DNA of 25,503 nt from a virus, in the IMG/VR virus record IMGVR_UViG_3300028829_004816, positions 1 through 25,503 of that record. The stretch is one strand, 5' to 3'. The translations under genes were made by a program, and so were the position numbers. Position 1 is the stretch's first letter. Each line of letters opens with the position of its first letter. Below, piece by piece: positions 17,332 to 24,333 of this stretch. Below the pieces are notes generated by a model, which searched no databases, was not told the DNA's origin, and was given only the letters and a program-made list of their open reading frames with translations.

Positions 17332-17359
17332 AAAGAATAGGAGCCCCGAAGGGCTCCTA
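17332..17359 (-). terminator. Terminator/attenuator after the capsid gene
   Basis: In the minus direction TAGGAGCCC, loop TTCG and GGGCTCCTA form a perfect 9-bp stem with a C(UUCG)G loop, one of the most stable tetraloops. TTCTTT follows. The stem starts 18 nt after the capsid stop. The short U tract suggests partial termination, which would give more capsid than downstream mRNA; it may also protect the 3' end. Confidence 0.8.
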
Positions 17360-17377
17360 CCAAGTAGTTAGCTAAAG

Positions 17378-19441
17378 TTAGCCGCCATACTTATAAGCCA
17401 CAACCTGTCCGCCATCAGCAAACATTCTGTCGAAGCCACGACGCTGAGAAGCTACGAGGACGCGACGCTGGTTCGCTACTTCATAGTCTTGCTCAATAGT
17501 TACACCGCGAAGTACGGGTACAACCATGTTGCGTGAGTTAACAGCCAAAGCGAAGTGCTTGCCTACGCCTGCTGATGCGAATTCATCACAAACAACGACG
17601 GGCGATCCCCAAAGGTTACCGATCTCACCAGTAATACGTGTAGCATTACGCTCACCTACTGTGTTGATAGGCTGGAAATCGGGATCTTCTAACAATGCAT
17701 AGTAGCAGTCAATAGAGACTACGTACATTACATCGCCAGGACGACGACCGTATTTGCCCATTACAGTACGCATTTCGAGCAACTTGTTAGCAGCCGTTTC
17801 GCCAAGATCCTGAGTAGCAGGAGAAACTTCAGTAGCAGTCAGAACTTTAGTGTCGTCTGTTGCAAACTTCAGAAGTCCTGCATAAGGAGAAGCGATAAGA
17901 TCATCTGTTGATGCTCCGTTCAAGATTGAGTGCTCAATAGAACGCGCATGTGAGCGTACCATTGCATCACGAATCAAAGGAAGAATTGGAATAATCGCAT
18001 CTTCTTCTGTCTCGTTTACCAAGTAAGAGTTAGAAACCAACTTGGAAGCAGTCAAGATCTTGTTAGTCATGTCGATGCCGCCATACGTCTCGGGAGAAGT
18101 AGGGACGTCGCCACGCTGAGTCAAGTTACCGTGAGGTGCAGAACCACTACCGGCACCAGCTGCGCCGCTCCACTGTGCATAACCTGCGTCAGGCATAGTA
18201 GGAACAACCATAGAAGCTGCGTTCATTTGGATCTTACGGAACATAGGATCTAAAACGAGCTCTAGCTGAATGTCTTGCTCAATTTGAGTAGAAACAAAGC
18301 TTTCCAGATCCGTAGTAGCTGAGCTACCAACTTGAACACCAGAATCGGCATTAACTTTTTCTAAGATATTACGACCAATTTTTGTGTCATAACCTTTATT
18401 GGTGATAACACCAAGTACGTGTGCGTCAAGAACTTCCTCACGCATGTTTGCGAGACTGGACTTCTGATCAGTACGATCAGCAAATACACGCTTTGACTCA
18501 CGCATTTTTGAAATCTCATCTGATTTCTCAGACAATTCATTCTTTAACTCGCCTACGATTTTCGCGTAGTCAGCATTTTTCTCAGCAAATTTTGCTTCGA
18601 GGTCGCTTACGAGCCTTTCAGTACCAGATTGTACTGCTGTTACAATTCGAGCTTCTTCGCTAGCCTTCTGAGTTTGGGCTTCTTCAGCAGCTTTTTGCTC
18701 TGCTTCCAATGCTTTAGACTCTTCTGCCTTGCGCTCAGCTTCTTTCATCGCCATTGCCGTTGCGGTCTTTTCGACAGCAGCGGCTACAATAGCATCTACA
18801 TCAATGTCACTCATAGTTTTCTCCTGTACTTGGACTCCACTGGAGTCCTTAGGCATTGATTCGTCAGATTTTCCAAACTCTACTACGAAACTTTCTTCGG
18901 TCTCCCGAACGTTTCGTATGTGTTTTTCTGAGGAATCATTCGTGTTGAAAGATTTTTTGAACTCTTCATACTCGTGATCCGAGTCAAAAGATTTTGCAAG
19001 AGAAAAGGTTGCAGCCTGGTTAGCAGGAACCGTTACTACTGAAACTTCCAGTAATTCTGCATCCTTGATTCTATACCCGTCTGTTTCCTTCAAATGCTCT
19101 GCGTCCTTGACTCGGAAACCAACGGAAAATGCTCCAAGAACGCCCTCTTTAATCAATTCGCCAACATGACCGGCTGATTTAGCAATTTTTGCTTTTAACT
19201 GCAAACCATTATCATTAGTACCAAGCTGAACTGCTCGGCCAATCGGCTGGTTGTAGTCATGATTAAACAGGATAACGGGATTGTTTAAATAATTTTGAAG
19301 TCCACCCTTTGTCCAGGCTTCGGTCTCGATTATATCCCCCACACGGTCGGTACCAGAGGTACTGGCCATACCAGTAATATGAAGATCGTCTCCGTCTTCA
19401 TATGCTTTAAAGGTAGAGCCAATGTGAAAAATTTTATTCAT
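17378..19441 (-). CDS. Prohead protease - major capsid protein fusion (HK97 type)
   Basis: One ORF of 687 aa. I chose the ATG at 19441, with AGGAG at 6-nt spacing and an 8-nt overlap with the previous gene; the frame is open to a TTG at 19447. Residues 1-155 are a U35-type prohead protease: FNHDYNQPIGRA carries the catalytic His (about 61), GVLGAFSVGFR the Ser (about 106), and ELLEVSVVTVPAN is typical. A linker follows, then an Ala/Glu/Lys-rich coiled coil (about 210-330) like the scaffolding delta domain. The HK97-fold capsid protein makes up the rest (MFRKIQMNAASMVVPT, SRNMVVPVLRG, near the end FDRMFADGGQ). The protease should cut itself and the delta domain away during maturation. An internal ATG at 18814 with its own ribosome binding site can make the capsid protein alone (478 aa). 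Confidence 0.93.
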   Translation of the reverse strand: MNKIFHIGSTFKAYEDGDDLHITGMASTSGTDRVGDIIETEAWTKGGLQNYLNNPVILFNHDYNQPIGRAVQLGTNDNGLQLKAKIAKSAGHVGELIKEGVLGAFSVGFRVKDAEHLKETDGYRIKDAELLEVSVVTVPANQAATFSLAKSFDSDHEYEEFKKSFNTNDSSEKHIRNVRETEESFVVEFGKSDESMPKDSSGVQVQEKTMSDIDVDAIVAAAVEKTATAMAMKEAERKAEESKALEAEQKAAEEAQTQKASEEARIVTAVQSGTERLVSDLEAKFAEKNADYAKIVGELKNELSEKSDEISKMRESKRVFADRTDQKSSLANMREEVLDAHVLGVITNKGYDTKIGRNILEKVNADSGVQVGSSATTDLESFVSTQIEQDIQLELVLDPMFRKIQMNAASMVVPTMPDAGYAQWSGAAGAGSGSAPHGNLTQRGDVPTSPETYGGIDMTNKILTASKLVSNSYLVNETEEDAIIPILPLIRDAMVRSHARSIEHSILNGASTDDLIASPYAGLLKFATDDTKVLTATEVSPATQDLGETAANKLLEMRTVMGKYGRRPGDVMYVVSIDCYYALLEDPDFQPINTVGERNATRITGEIGNLWGSPVVVCDEFASAGVGKHFALAVNSRNMVVPVLRGVTIEQDYEVANQRRVLVASQRRGFDRMFADGGQVVAYKYGG
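18812..18825 (-). promoter_or_regulatory. Internal ribosome binding site and start for separate capsid protein
   Basis: Inside the fusion ORF, AGGAG (18825-18821) stands 6 nt before an in-frame ATG (18814-18812). The product starts MSDIDVDAIVAAAVEK, exactly at the edge of the delta-like coiled coil. This is the arrangement of nested genes such as lambda C/Nu3, and would supply most capsid subunits without protease attached. Confidence 0.8.
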
Positions 19442-19766
19442 CAGCAACTCCTACTTTTCTTTTGCTTTTGCGAAGTTTTGCTAAGGCATCCGATACATCT
19501 TCCTTTGGTGCAGGTTCAGGAACTACAATAGTCTCCTTTACTTTTACCTTTGGTTGATGCTTTGGAGCCCCAATCTCTGCCCATCTGCTGGCAAAAATTC
19601 GCGGAAAACGACGCATAGCATCTCGTAAATCACCTTCTGGAAGAACGTTACGAAGTTCTGCTGCTTCATGCGGGTATTTAGTACGGAACTCTGTGACTCC
19701 CATAACCTTACCTTCAGTTACAAAACATTGAAATGCACTCTCAAAAGCTTTTTGACGTCTACTCAT
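19434..19766 (-). CDS. Hypothetical protein between portal and capsid fusion
   Basis: A protein of 110 aa starting MSRRQKAFESAF at ATG 19766, with AAGGAG at 9-nt spacing; an in-frame ATG at 19775 (113 aa) abuts that AAGGAG directly and is less likely. It overlaps the portal stop and the protease start. The N-terminal 70 residues look helical (FRTKYPHEAAELRNVL, DLRDAMRRFPRIFASRWAEIG). The C-terminus is Lys/Pro/Val-rich (VKVKETIVVPEPAPK) and basic (LRKSKRK). I do not recognise it. Its place between portal and protease suggests a head assembly or connector accessory role. Confidence 0.8.
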   Translation of the reverse strand: MSRRQKAFESAFQCFVTEGKVMGVTEFRTKYPHEAAELRNVLPEGDLRDAMRRFPRIFASRWAEIGAPKHQPKVKVKETIVVPEPAPKEDVSDALAKLRKSKRKVGVADE

Positions 19767-20958
19767 CAGTATCATCTCCTTCGCTTGGCCTTCCTCCCTC
19801 CTCGGGATTTACTGCCGACCCCGCAATATTTTGAGGAACTCTAATATCATCATAGCCCTCTTGCGGAGTATAGTTTAAGTTCATGCGAGCTTCATTTGGA
19901 GTAATGATGCCTGCGTTAACCAGCGTCGTGTAGTACGATGCTGAATCTCGAAGTTCCGGCTGAAGTGCAGGAATATCCGACACGTCCTCCGATACTTCGA
20001 ATCCGAAATATCTCTCAACTGCCGAATTAATTTTTTCTATAATTGGCAAGATTGTTTCAAGATAGTATAATCTGTGATTAGGTCGCAAGTTTGCGTTATT
20101 ACCTGAATCTAATAAAATGGGTGGAATACCTAAAGTCTTTAATAGTTCTTTTTCTGCTGTCTGTATGGTACTCTCAAAATCCATCTCTCTAAAGTTAACA
20201 TTTGAGATTTTATCAAGCTCCATGCCTCCATCAAGAATAAGGGGTCTTCGGCCTCCACCATCTGGTCTATAGCGAGTGATCCACGATTGAATCATTCTTT
20301 CTTTATTCTTTTCGCTAATAACAGAAGGGGATTTGATTACAAGACCTGGGACTGCCCCGTTTCGGAAAAAGTTATCCTGGAAGGATCGCATTTTTGTAAG
20401 CTGTGCCATTGTATTACGGGCTGCACGTAGTCGAGAAGTGCCTCGATAAATACTTTGGAAACTATTCTCTTTAATATGAATAATTTCGCTAGGCTTATAC
20501 TTAATATTTCGCTGAAATGTATATCCTTGGATGTATGTTTCGGTATCTGGATCAATATCCGTAAAGTTGGCGGGTAAATGATACAGCGAAGCCCCGTCAA
20601 AGTAAATAAAAATATTTCCGTCTAGAATGTAATCGAGAATGAGGTTTCTCTTAAAGCTAGATATATCTTGAAAAGGATTAGGCTCCTTATTAAGGAGCAG
20701 CTCCACTCTAGAACGGCGAACGTTTTTAACTACCGGCGTAAGTCCAGTGATAGGAGGTCCGACTCTGAGAGGGATCTCCGCTGCGTCATCAACAATCATA
20801 TTCACACCACGATTCACTACTTCAAGTGTTTCGTAATATGATGTATATTTAGGGGCAATCTCACGAGAGCCTATAGGCCCAGCACCTTCAAGACTGACAA
20901 CAATCTCGTTCTGTGCGGGATTTAGTTTTTCCTTCTGAAAGAAGTTATACCATGCCAT
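19759..20958 (-). CDS. Portal protein (HK97 family)
   Basis: A 399-aa protein, normal for HK97-type portals. Typical features in order are VVNRGVNMIVDDAAEIPLRV near the N-terminus, LLLNKEPNPFQDISSF, the stem region with NTMAQLTKMRSFQDNFF, GAVPGLVIKSP, and KELLKTLGIPPILLD with a following RLYYLETILPIIEKI. The end is acidic (EEGGRPSEGDDTDE). The protein forms the dodecameric channel at the packaging vertex, where terminase docks and DNA enters and leaves. It overlaps the HNH gene by 14 nt and the next gene by 8 nt. Confidence 0.93.
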   Translation of the reverse strand: MAWYNFFQKEKLNPAQNEIVVSLEGAGPIGSREIAPKYTSYYETLEVVNRGVNMIVDDAAEIPLRVGPPITGLTPVVKNVRRSRVELLLNKEPNPFQDISSFKRNLILDYILDGNIFIYFDGASLYHLPANFTDIDPDTETYIQGYTFQRNIKYKPSEIIHIKENSFQSIYRGTSRLRAARNTMAQLTKMRSFQDNFFRNGAVPGLVIKSPSVISEKNKERMIQSWITRYRPDGGGRRPLILDGGMELDKISNVNFREMDFESTIQTAEKELLKTLGIPPILLDSGNNANLRPNHRLYYLETILPIIEKINSAVERYFGFEVSEDVSDIPALQPELRDSASYYTTLVNAGIITPNEARMNLNYTPQEGYDDIRVPQNIAGSAVNPEEGGRPSEGDDTDE

Positions 20959-21331
20959 TGCGTTTTTCTCGTTGTATCTCTACCCAGCGCATTTGTTTCT
21001 GCGCTGTGTGTAATCCAGGATTCCGCCCATATATACTGTGCAGTTGTCTATGATGATCATGGCAAAGAGTAACGGTATCATTATACAATTCTTGCCAATT
21101 ATCCTCTATAAATTCATCCCTCCAGATAGTGATATACTCGTCTGTGTAATGTTCGGGTCGAATTTCTTGCTTCTCTGCCAGCCACTTGTTGAGCAACGGC
21201 ACTAAAGTAAAATAGTGATGAAAGTCTAAACGTATCTTCGAGTCGCATATTTCGCAGGCTTTGCCTTTCTCGTACCGCGCTTTTGCTCTATCCCGTATGT
21301 ATTTGACTCGATCTCTTTTTAATTCTGTCAT
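20945..21331 (-). CDS. HNH endonuclease in the packaging module
   Basis: A 128-aa protein with a zinc-bound HNH core: CEIC at 26-29, LDFHHY with His38-His39, Asn84 in YNDTVTLC, then LCHDHHRQLHSIYG. A very basic N-terminus (LKRDRVKYIRDRAKARYEKGK) suggests DNA binding. HNH proteins next to terminase are needed for DNA cleavage during packaging in HK97-type phages (gp74), and that is the likely role here. A free-standing homing nuclease is the alternative, but the tight operon position and 14-nt overlap with the portal gene argue against it. It is the first gene after promoter P2; the ribosome binding site (GAGATAAAG) is weak. Confidence 0.85.
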   Translation of the reverse strand: MTELKRDRVKYIRDRAKARYEKGKACEICDSKIRLDFHHYFTLVPLLNKWLAEKQEIRPEHYTDEYITIWRDEFIEDNWQELYNDTVTLCHDHHRQLHSIYGRNPGLHTAQKQMRWVEIQREKRNGMV

Positions 21332-21349
21332 CTTTATCTCATTTTCATC

Positions 21350-21396
21350 ATTATAACCATCTCTAAGATAAAAGTCAAGAACTATTTTTTACTAGG
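21350..21396 (-). promoter_or_regulatory. Promoter P2 for the head unit
   Basis: The minus strand has TTGACT (21378-21373), a 17-bp spacer and TATAAT (21355-21350). The conserved upstream block AAAAATAGTTC and the CCT 4 nt before it (21396-21394) are present. It lies between the terminase large stop and the HNH start and predicts a short leader of about 12 nt. Confidence 0.88.
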
Positions 21397-21399
21397 TCT

Positions 21400-22683
21400 T
21401 TAGAAAGTTGGGGCGCTCTGTTCGAAGCTATAGAGAGCGTATCTCAATGCGTCTGCCATGTGGCTAGAACTGTCATGAACGGGTTTCTCTCGTAAAAGAT
21501 TCGGGTTAGGGTCCCATCTATACTGGTCTAAACATCTTAGTACCTGTTCGCAGCTTTGATGAACAATAAGTTTATCGTTATCAACAAGAGATGCTACCAT
21601 TCCTATTCCATCTAATACCGACTTTTTTGCGTTATTTGTCGATATATCATAATTTTGTGCGAGATCGTATCGGGTCTGTGCCGCTGCTGCATCAATAAAG
21701 CAGTAGTCAACGTCTCGTCTGTCTATTATTTCTCCCAAGAAGCCTGCGTGATCTTCTGTAGTTCTTTCCGCAGCATAATATTCTTCTAGTACGTAGAATT
21801 TCTCTCCATCATATGCAATGACGCAGAAGGCTGTTGGGTCTTTGAATCCAACATCGAGACCAGCAATGATATCCATACCACGAGTGTCCATATCAGTAAG
21901 ATCTTCCACACATTTCTCATAGTTGAAATTCCAAACCTGGCCCTCGAATATGTTAAAGTCTGCTTCGTACTCTTGCTTGAATTCGGCTTCGCTCATAGAG
22001 CGGCGGGCTTCATCAATGTCGGATTCAGAAGCTCTTGGGTTATCGTGCCAAGTAGCTTTTATAGAAGCCCACTGTTCATAAGAGTCATTAAACCCACGAT
22101 TGAAAAACTTGCTAAACCAATTATTCCTGCCCCGAGGAGTAGAGATAAATAGTGCCTTACTGCCGGGCTTGTCCATCGTGGGACGTATAGCCACGTTGAA
22201 AGCAGACTCACCATCTGCGAGAGCAGCTTCATCAAAGAGGACAAAATCATAAGAACGCCCTACAACTGAATCAATTTGATTCACCGAGCCAAGTCGAATA
22301 GTAGAACCGTTAGTAAGTTCGATTACGCGATCTTTTGCATTATCCTTCGCTATTTCAAGATCAAATTGTCTTATAAGATTTCTTTGTAAGTCAAAACTAA
22401 TCTGCGATAGGTTATAGTTTGGAGACACTATAAGTACATGGCATCCAGGTACAAGTGCAACACACTGAGCTATAATATTTCCTATGTAAGTCTTTCCCTG
22501 TCTTCTAGACAGGGCGCCGACTATAAAGCGATATTTTGGATTATTAAGTGCATTAATCAGAGCTATCTGACTTGGAATGGGTTCGATGCCAAGAAGACCT
22601 AGGTAGGCTTCTATCGGTACTTTCAGAAAGTCCCCCCTCTTCACCACCTTCTCCGTCGTTATGTCCTTCCTCGATATTTCCAT
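21400..22683 (-). CDS. terL: Terminase large subunit
   Basis: A 427-aa protein with both terminase domains. ATPase: Walker A variant GALSRRQGKTY (56-66), Walker B DFVLFDE (146-152, Glu152 catalytic) and coupling motif FISTPRG (179-185). Nuclease (RNase H-like): Asp277 in AGLDVG, Asp331 in CFIDAAAA and Asp411 in HMADALRYAL. It pumps DNA into the prohead through the portal and cuts the concatemer. The ATG at 22683 has only a weak ribosome binding site; a GTG at about 22644 with GGAG 6 nt before it would remove the first 13 residues and shrink the overlap with the cysteine-rich ORF from 131 to about 92 nt. The start is therefore uncertain; the function is not. Confidence 0.96.
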   Translation of the reverse strand: MEISRKDITTEKVVKRGDFLKVPIEAYLGLLGIEPIPSQIALINALNNPKYRFIVGALSRRQGKTYIGNIIAQCVALVPGCHVLIVSPNYNLSQISFDLQRNLIRQFDLEIAKDNAKDRVIELTNGSTIRLGSVNQIDSVVGRSYDFVLFDEAALADGESAFNVAIRPTMDKPGSKALFISTPRGRNNWFSKFFNRGFNDSYEQWASIKATWHDNPRASESDIDEARRSMSEAEFKQEYEADFNIFEGQVWNFNYEKCVEDLTDMDTRGMDIIAGLDVGFKDPTAFCVIAYDGEKFYVLEEYYAAERTTEDHAGFLGEIIDRRDVDYCFIDAAAAQTRYDLAQNYDISTNNAKKSVLDGIGMVASLVDNDKLIVHQSCEQVLRCLDQYRWDPNPNLLREKPVHDSSSHMADALRYALYSFEQSAPTF

Positions 22684-22858
22684 CTTCTATGCACTCACAA
22701 ATATATTTATTACACAACGTGCAGCAATCACAGTCTTCTAAACCGCACTCTTTGCACAGAACAGGGGCATCTGGATCGTTCGCTAAGGCTTCAGCTTCAG
22801 TATTATATTTTCTTGCGCTTCCAGCTACTTTCCACATACCTCTTTTTTGATAAATCAT
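22553..22858 (-). CDS. Small cysteine-rich (zinc-binding-like) protein overlapping terminase
   Basis: A 101-aa product starting MIYQKRGMWKVAG at ATG 22858, with an ATGA overlap on the previous stop and GGAGAG 6 nt upstream. Eight Cys occur within 22 residues (35, 38, 43, 45, 46, 49, 54, 56: CKECGLEDCDCCTLC and CEC), which suggests two zinc sites. The N-terminal 30 residues (KRGMWKVAGSARKYNTEAEA) look like a small beta domain. The last third (Asp/Glu/Gly, then Ser/Arg) is low-complexity and read out of frame over the terminase start. I do not recognise a family. The frame runs on to 22921 upstream, but that start lies inside the membrane protein gene. Confidence 0.7.
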   Translation of the reverse strand: MIYQKRGMWKVAGSARKYNTEAEALANDPDAPVLCKECGLEDCDCCTLCNKYICECIEDGNIEEGHNDGEGGEEGGLSESTDRSLPRSSWHRTHSKSDSSD

Positions 22859-23094
22859 AATATCTCTCCTCTCATAAGCATCCCTCCTAGGAATAGAATG
22901 AGGGCTCCTCCGCCTGCCCACACTAACCTATGCAAAGAAGCTAAAGAAGACTTACAATCTTCCCACCTAGCTTCTGCTTCTGCTTTTCCGTCACGAAGTT
23001 CGTTAAAAATTGTTTTCCATCGCTCTTCACAAACAGCTTCGTGTACGTCAAAAGCTGTTCTGAGATCCTGTAATTCATTCTGATGGGGTTCCAA
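22855..23094 (-). CDS. Small membrane protein with one C-terminal transmembrane segment
   Basis: I favour the TTG at 23094 (79 aa), with GGAG 7 nt upstream and a 20-nt overlap with terminase small subunit; the frame extends to another TTG at 23133 (92 aa) without a ribosome binding site. The product has a charged helical part with VHEAVCEERWKTIFNELRD and a C-terminal transmembrane segment (LVWAGGGALILFLGGMLM, about residues 57-74). Short single-span phage proteins with a similar HEAVC-E-RW pattern are known but uncharacterised, as far as I recall. A holin-like role is possible, but no endolysin is nearby. Stop and next start overlap as ATGA. Confidence 0.7.
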   Translation of the reverse strand: MEPHQNELQDLRTAFDVHEAVCEERWKTIFNELRDGKAEAEARWEDCKSSLASLHRLVWAGGGALILFLGGMLMRGEIL

Positions 23095-23521
23095 GAAGTT
23101 TCTCCATAAGCTTTCCGTAATTCCCTTCTCCAAAAGGGGTATTATTTATTTGGACATTTTGCTGTCGAATTTGAGTAGAAGAATTTTTTGGCTCTTTTCT
23201 ATGGTCTTCGGAAATTTTATGGGCTAATTGCAGTATATCAACTAAATCCTTTGATGAGTAAATATCTGTCTCTCTAGCCTCTTCTAATTTCTTGTCAATT
23301 ACTTCATCGAGTAACTCAGCTAGTCTAAATCTATTACGGTAGCCTTGGTCGAGGTAGACCGAGTTCATATACTGTTTAATTTCATTTTTCTCAAGAACCG
23401 CATAAACGGTATCGGGAGTCACTCCTAACTGGTCAGCCGCTACCAAAGCACTACCTGTACTAAGATAAGCATTCGCCACCTCTAGGTTTTCGGGGGCAAT
23501 TTTTACAAGTTCGTTAGTCAT
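23075..23521 (-). CDS. terS: Terminase small subunit
   Basis: A 148-aa protein at the head of the packaging genes, two small genes before terminase large. Residues 17-45 (YLSTGSALVAADQLGVTPDTVYAVL) are a helix-turn-helix as in DNA-recognising small terminases. A helical oligomerisation part follows (FRLAELLDEVIDKKLEEARE), then a polar C-terminal tail rich in Asn and Gln. It marks the packaging site on phage DNA and hands it to the large subunit. The ATG at 23521 has no ribosome binding site; the promoter places the transcript start on its A, so a leaderless mRNA is likely. Confidence 0.85.
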   Translation of the reverse strand: MTNELVKIAPENLEVANAYLSTGSALVAADQLGVTPDTVYAVLEKNEIKQYMNSVYLDQGYRNRFRLAELLDEVIDKKLEEARETDIYSSKDLVDILQLAHKISEDHRKEPKNSSTQIRQQNVQINNTPFGEGNYGKLMEKLLGTPSE

Positions 23522-23527
23522 GGAGAG

Positions 23528-23574
23528 AGTATAGGATACTTTGACCTAAATGTCAAGAACTATTTTTGGTGAGG
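23528..23574 (-). promoter_or_regulatory. Promoter P1 for the packaging unit
   Basis: The minus strand has TTGACA (23556-23551), a 17-bp spacer and TATACT (23533-23528). Upstream are AAAAATAGTTC and CCT 4 nt further, as in the two other promoters. The -10 ends 7 nt before the A of the terminase small ATG, the usual distance to the first transcribed base. Confidence 0.9.
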
Positions 23575-23587
23575 GGTATGGTATACA

Positions 23588-23782
23588 CTAAAGAATGTAT
23601 TCTTTTTCCAATATAGTGGTTTTTATTATATCTTCGTGTGCTCCGGTATCGGTAATTACGATTAATCTGTCGGAAGCCTCTGAAACATATTGTGCTTCTT
23701 TTCCTTCGACAACGTAAACTTTCTCTTTGTCTTTCCAGTTATGGTATTTTACTCTTACCCGCATCACGGTTTCGTTGGCCAC
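23588..23782 (-). CDS. Small hypothetical protein
   Basis: A 64-aa product if translation begins at GTG 23782 (AGGGG about 5 nt upstream), or 58 aa from the ATG at 23764, which forms a TGATG junction with the previous stop. The sequence is strand-rich and charged (MRVRVKYHNWKDKEKVYVVEG, RLIVITDTG) without Cys or membrane segments. I do not recognise it. It is the last gene before promoter P1. Confidence 0.65.
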   Translation of the reverse strand: MANETVMRVRVKYHNWKDKEKVYVVEGKEAQYVSEASDRLIVITDTGAHEDIIKTTILEKEYIL

Positions 23783-24219
23783 CCTAACCCCTGTATGTTA
23801 GTGTACCCAGAACCGGTAAGAGTTGCTGGAAAAGCTCTTAACTCTTGTCTGTAGACTTGCCAAGCTTGTATTATATGCTCTTCAAGGGGTGAGTCAGATG
23901 CTTGTGTCCAATCGCAGGCGTATAACTTCTGATCGCGTTCAAATCTTACATCTGCGAAGAAACGTGACGAATTCCACTGCCAGTCCCCATTCTCCCAGTA
24001 ATGGTATATACCAGGTTCGGCAGTGCGAGTTTGCCACTGAGGGCTAGAATCCGCAGAGAACCAATGTGTCTTTGCATAAGCGGCCACATCAAAGTCATCG
24101 GGGAAGTCGTGAGCGATGCAGCCGTTGTACTCTGTACCGTGAGTGTACATGTCATCCCACCCAGGAGTGGCCACATGGTCAATCTCTCCGTGAGAGTTAG
24201 TAAAAGCTACTTGTTTCAT
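23764..24219 (-). CDS. Tail fibre assembly-type chaperone (Phage_tail_APC-like)
   Basis: A 151-aa protein, ATG at 24219, with AGGA 7 nt upstream inside the end of the 36-aa ORF. The C-terminal half has the signature of tail assembly chaperones fused or next to fibres: RFERDQKLYACDWTQASDSPL, then QAWQVYRQELRAFPA, and the end GWPTKP. By family knowledge such proteins help fold or attach fibre tips. The N-terminal half (GEIDHVATPGWDDMYTHG, PGIYHYWENGDWQW) is Trp/His-rich and looks specific to this phage. It lies two genes after a fibre-like protein, which fits. Confidence 0.75.
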   Translation of the reverse strand: MKQVAFTNSHGEIDHVATPGWDDMYTHGTEYNGCIAHDFPDDFDVAAYAKTHWFSADSSPQWQTRTAEPGIYHYWENGDWQWNSSRFFADVRFERDQKLYACDWTQASDSPLEEHIIQAWQVYRQELRAFPATLTGSGYTNIQGLGWPTKP

Positions 24220-24222
24220 ATT

Positions 24223-24333
24223 TTAATCCTTTAGTAACCACCAAAACAAAAAGGCGGTGGGAATAGAAATATACCAGAAGGCAATACATCCTGATACAAA
24301 TATAGTCCATAATAAAAATTCTCCCGACTTCAT
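24223..24333 (-). CDS. 36-aa hydrophobic membrane peptide
   Basis: An ORF of 36 codons plus TAA. Its ATG overlaps the stop of the fibre-like gene as ATGA, and its last codons carry the ribosome binding site of the next gene. The peptide starts MKSGEFLLWTIFVSG, continues through YISIPT, and ends FWWLLKD. Nearly all of residues 6-34 are hydrophobic, enough for one long or two short membrane helices around the Pro. It fills the 110-bp space between two genes exactly. The function is unknown; a membrane or lysis role is only a guess. Confidence 0.65.
   Translation of the reverse strand: MKSGEFLLWTIFVSGCIAFWYISIPTAFLFWWLLKD

Noticed and set aside
22859-22921. Upstream extension of the cysteine-rich ORF (MGRRRSPHSIPRR)
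   Set aside because: It lies fully inside the membrane protein gene. The ATG at 22858 has a ribosome binding site and ATGA coupling.
23541-23556. Inverted repeat TTGAC-6 nt-GTCAA over the -35 of P1, a possible operator
   Set aside because: It is absent from P2 and P3 and half of it is the -35 itself, so chance is a sufficient explanation.
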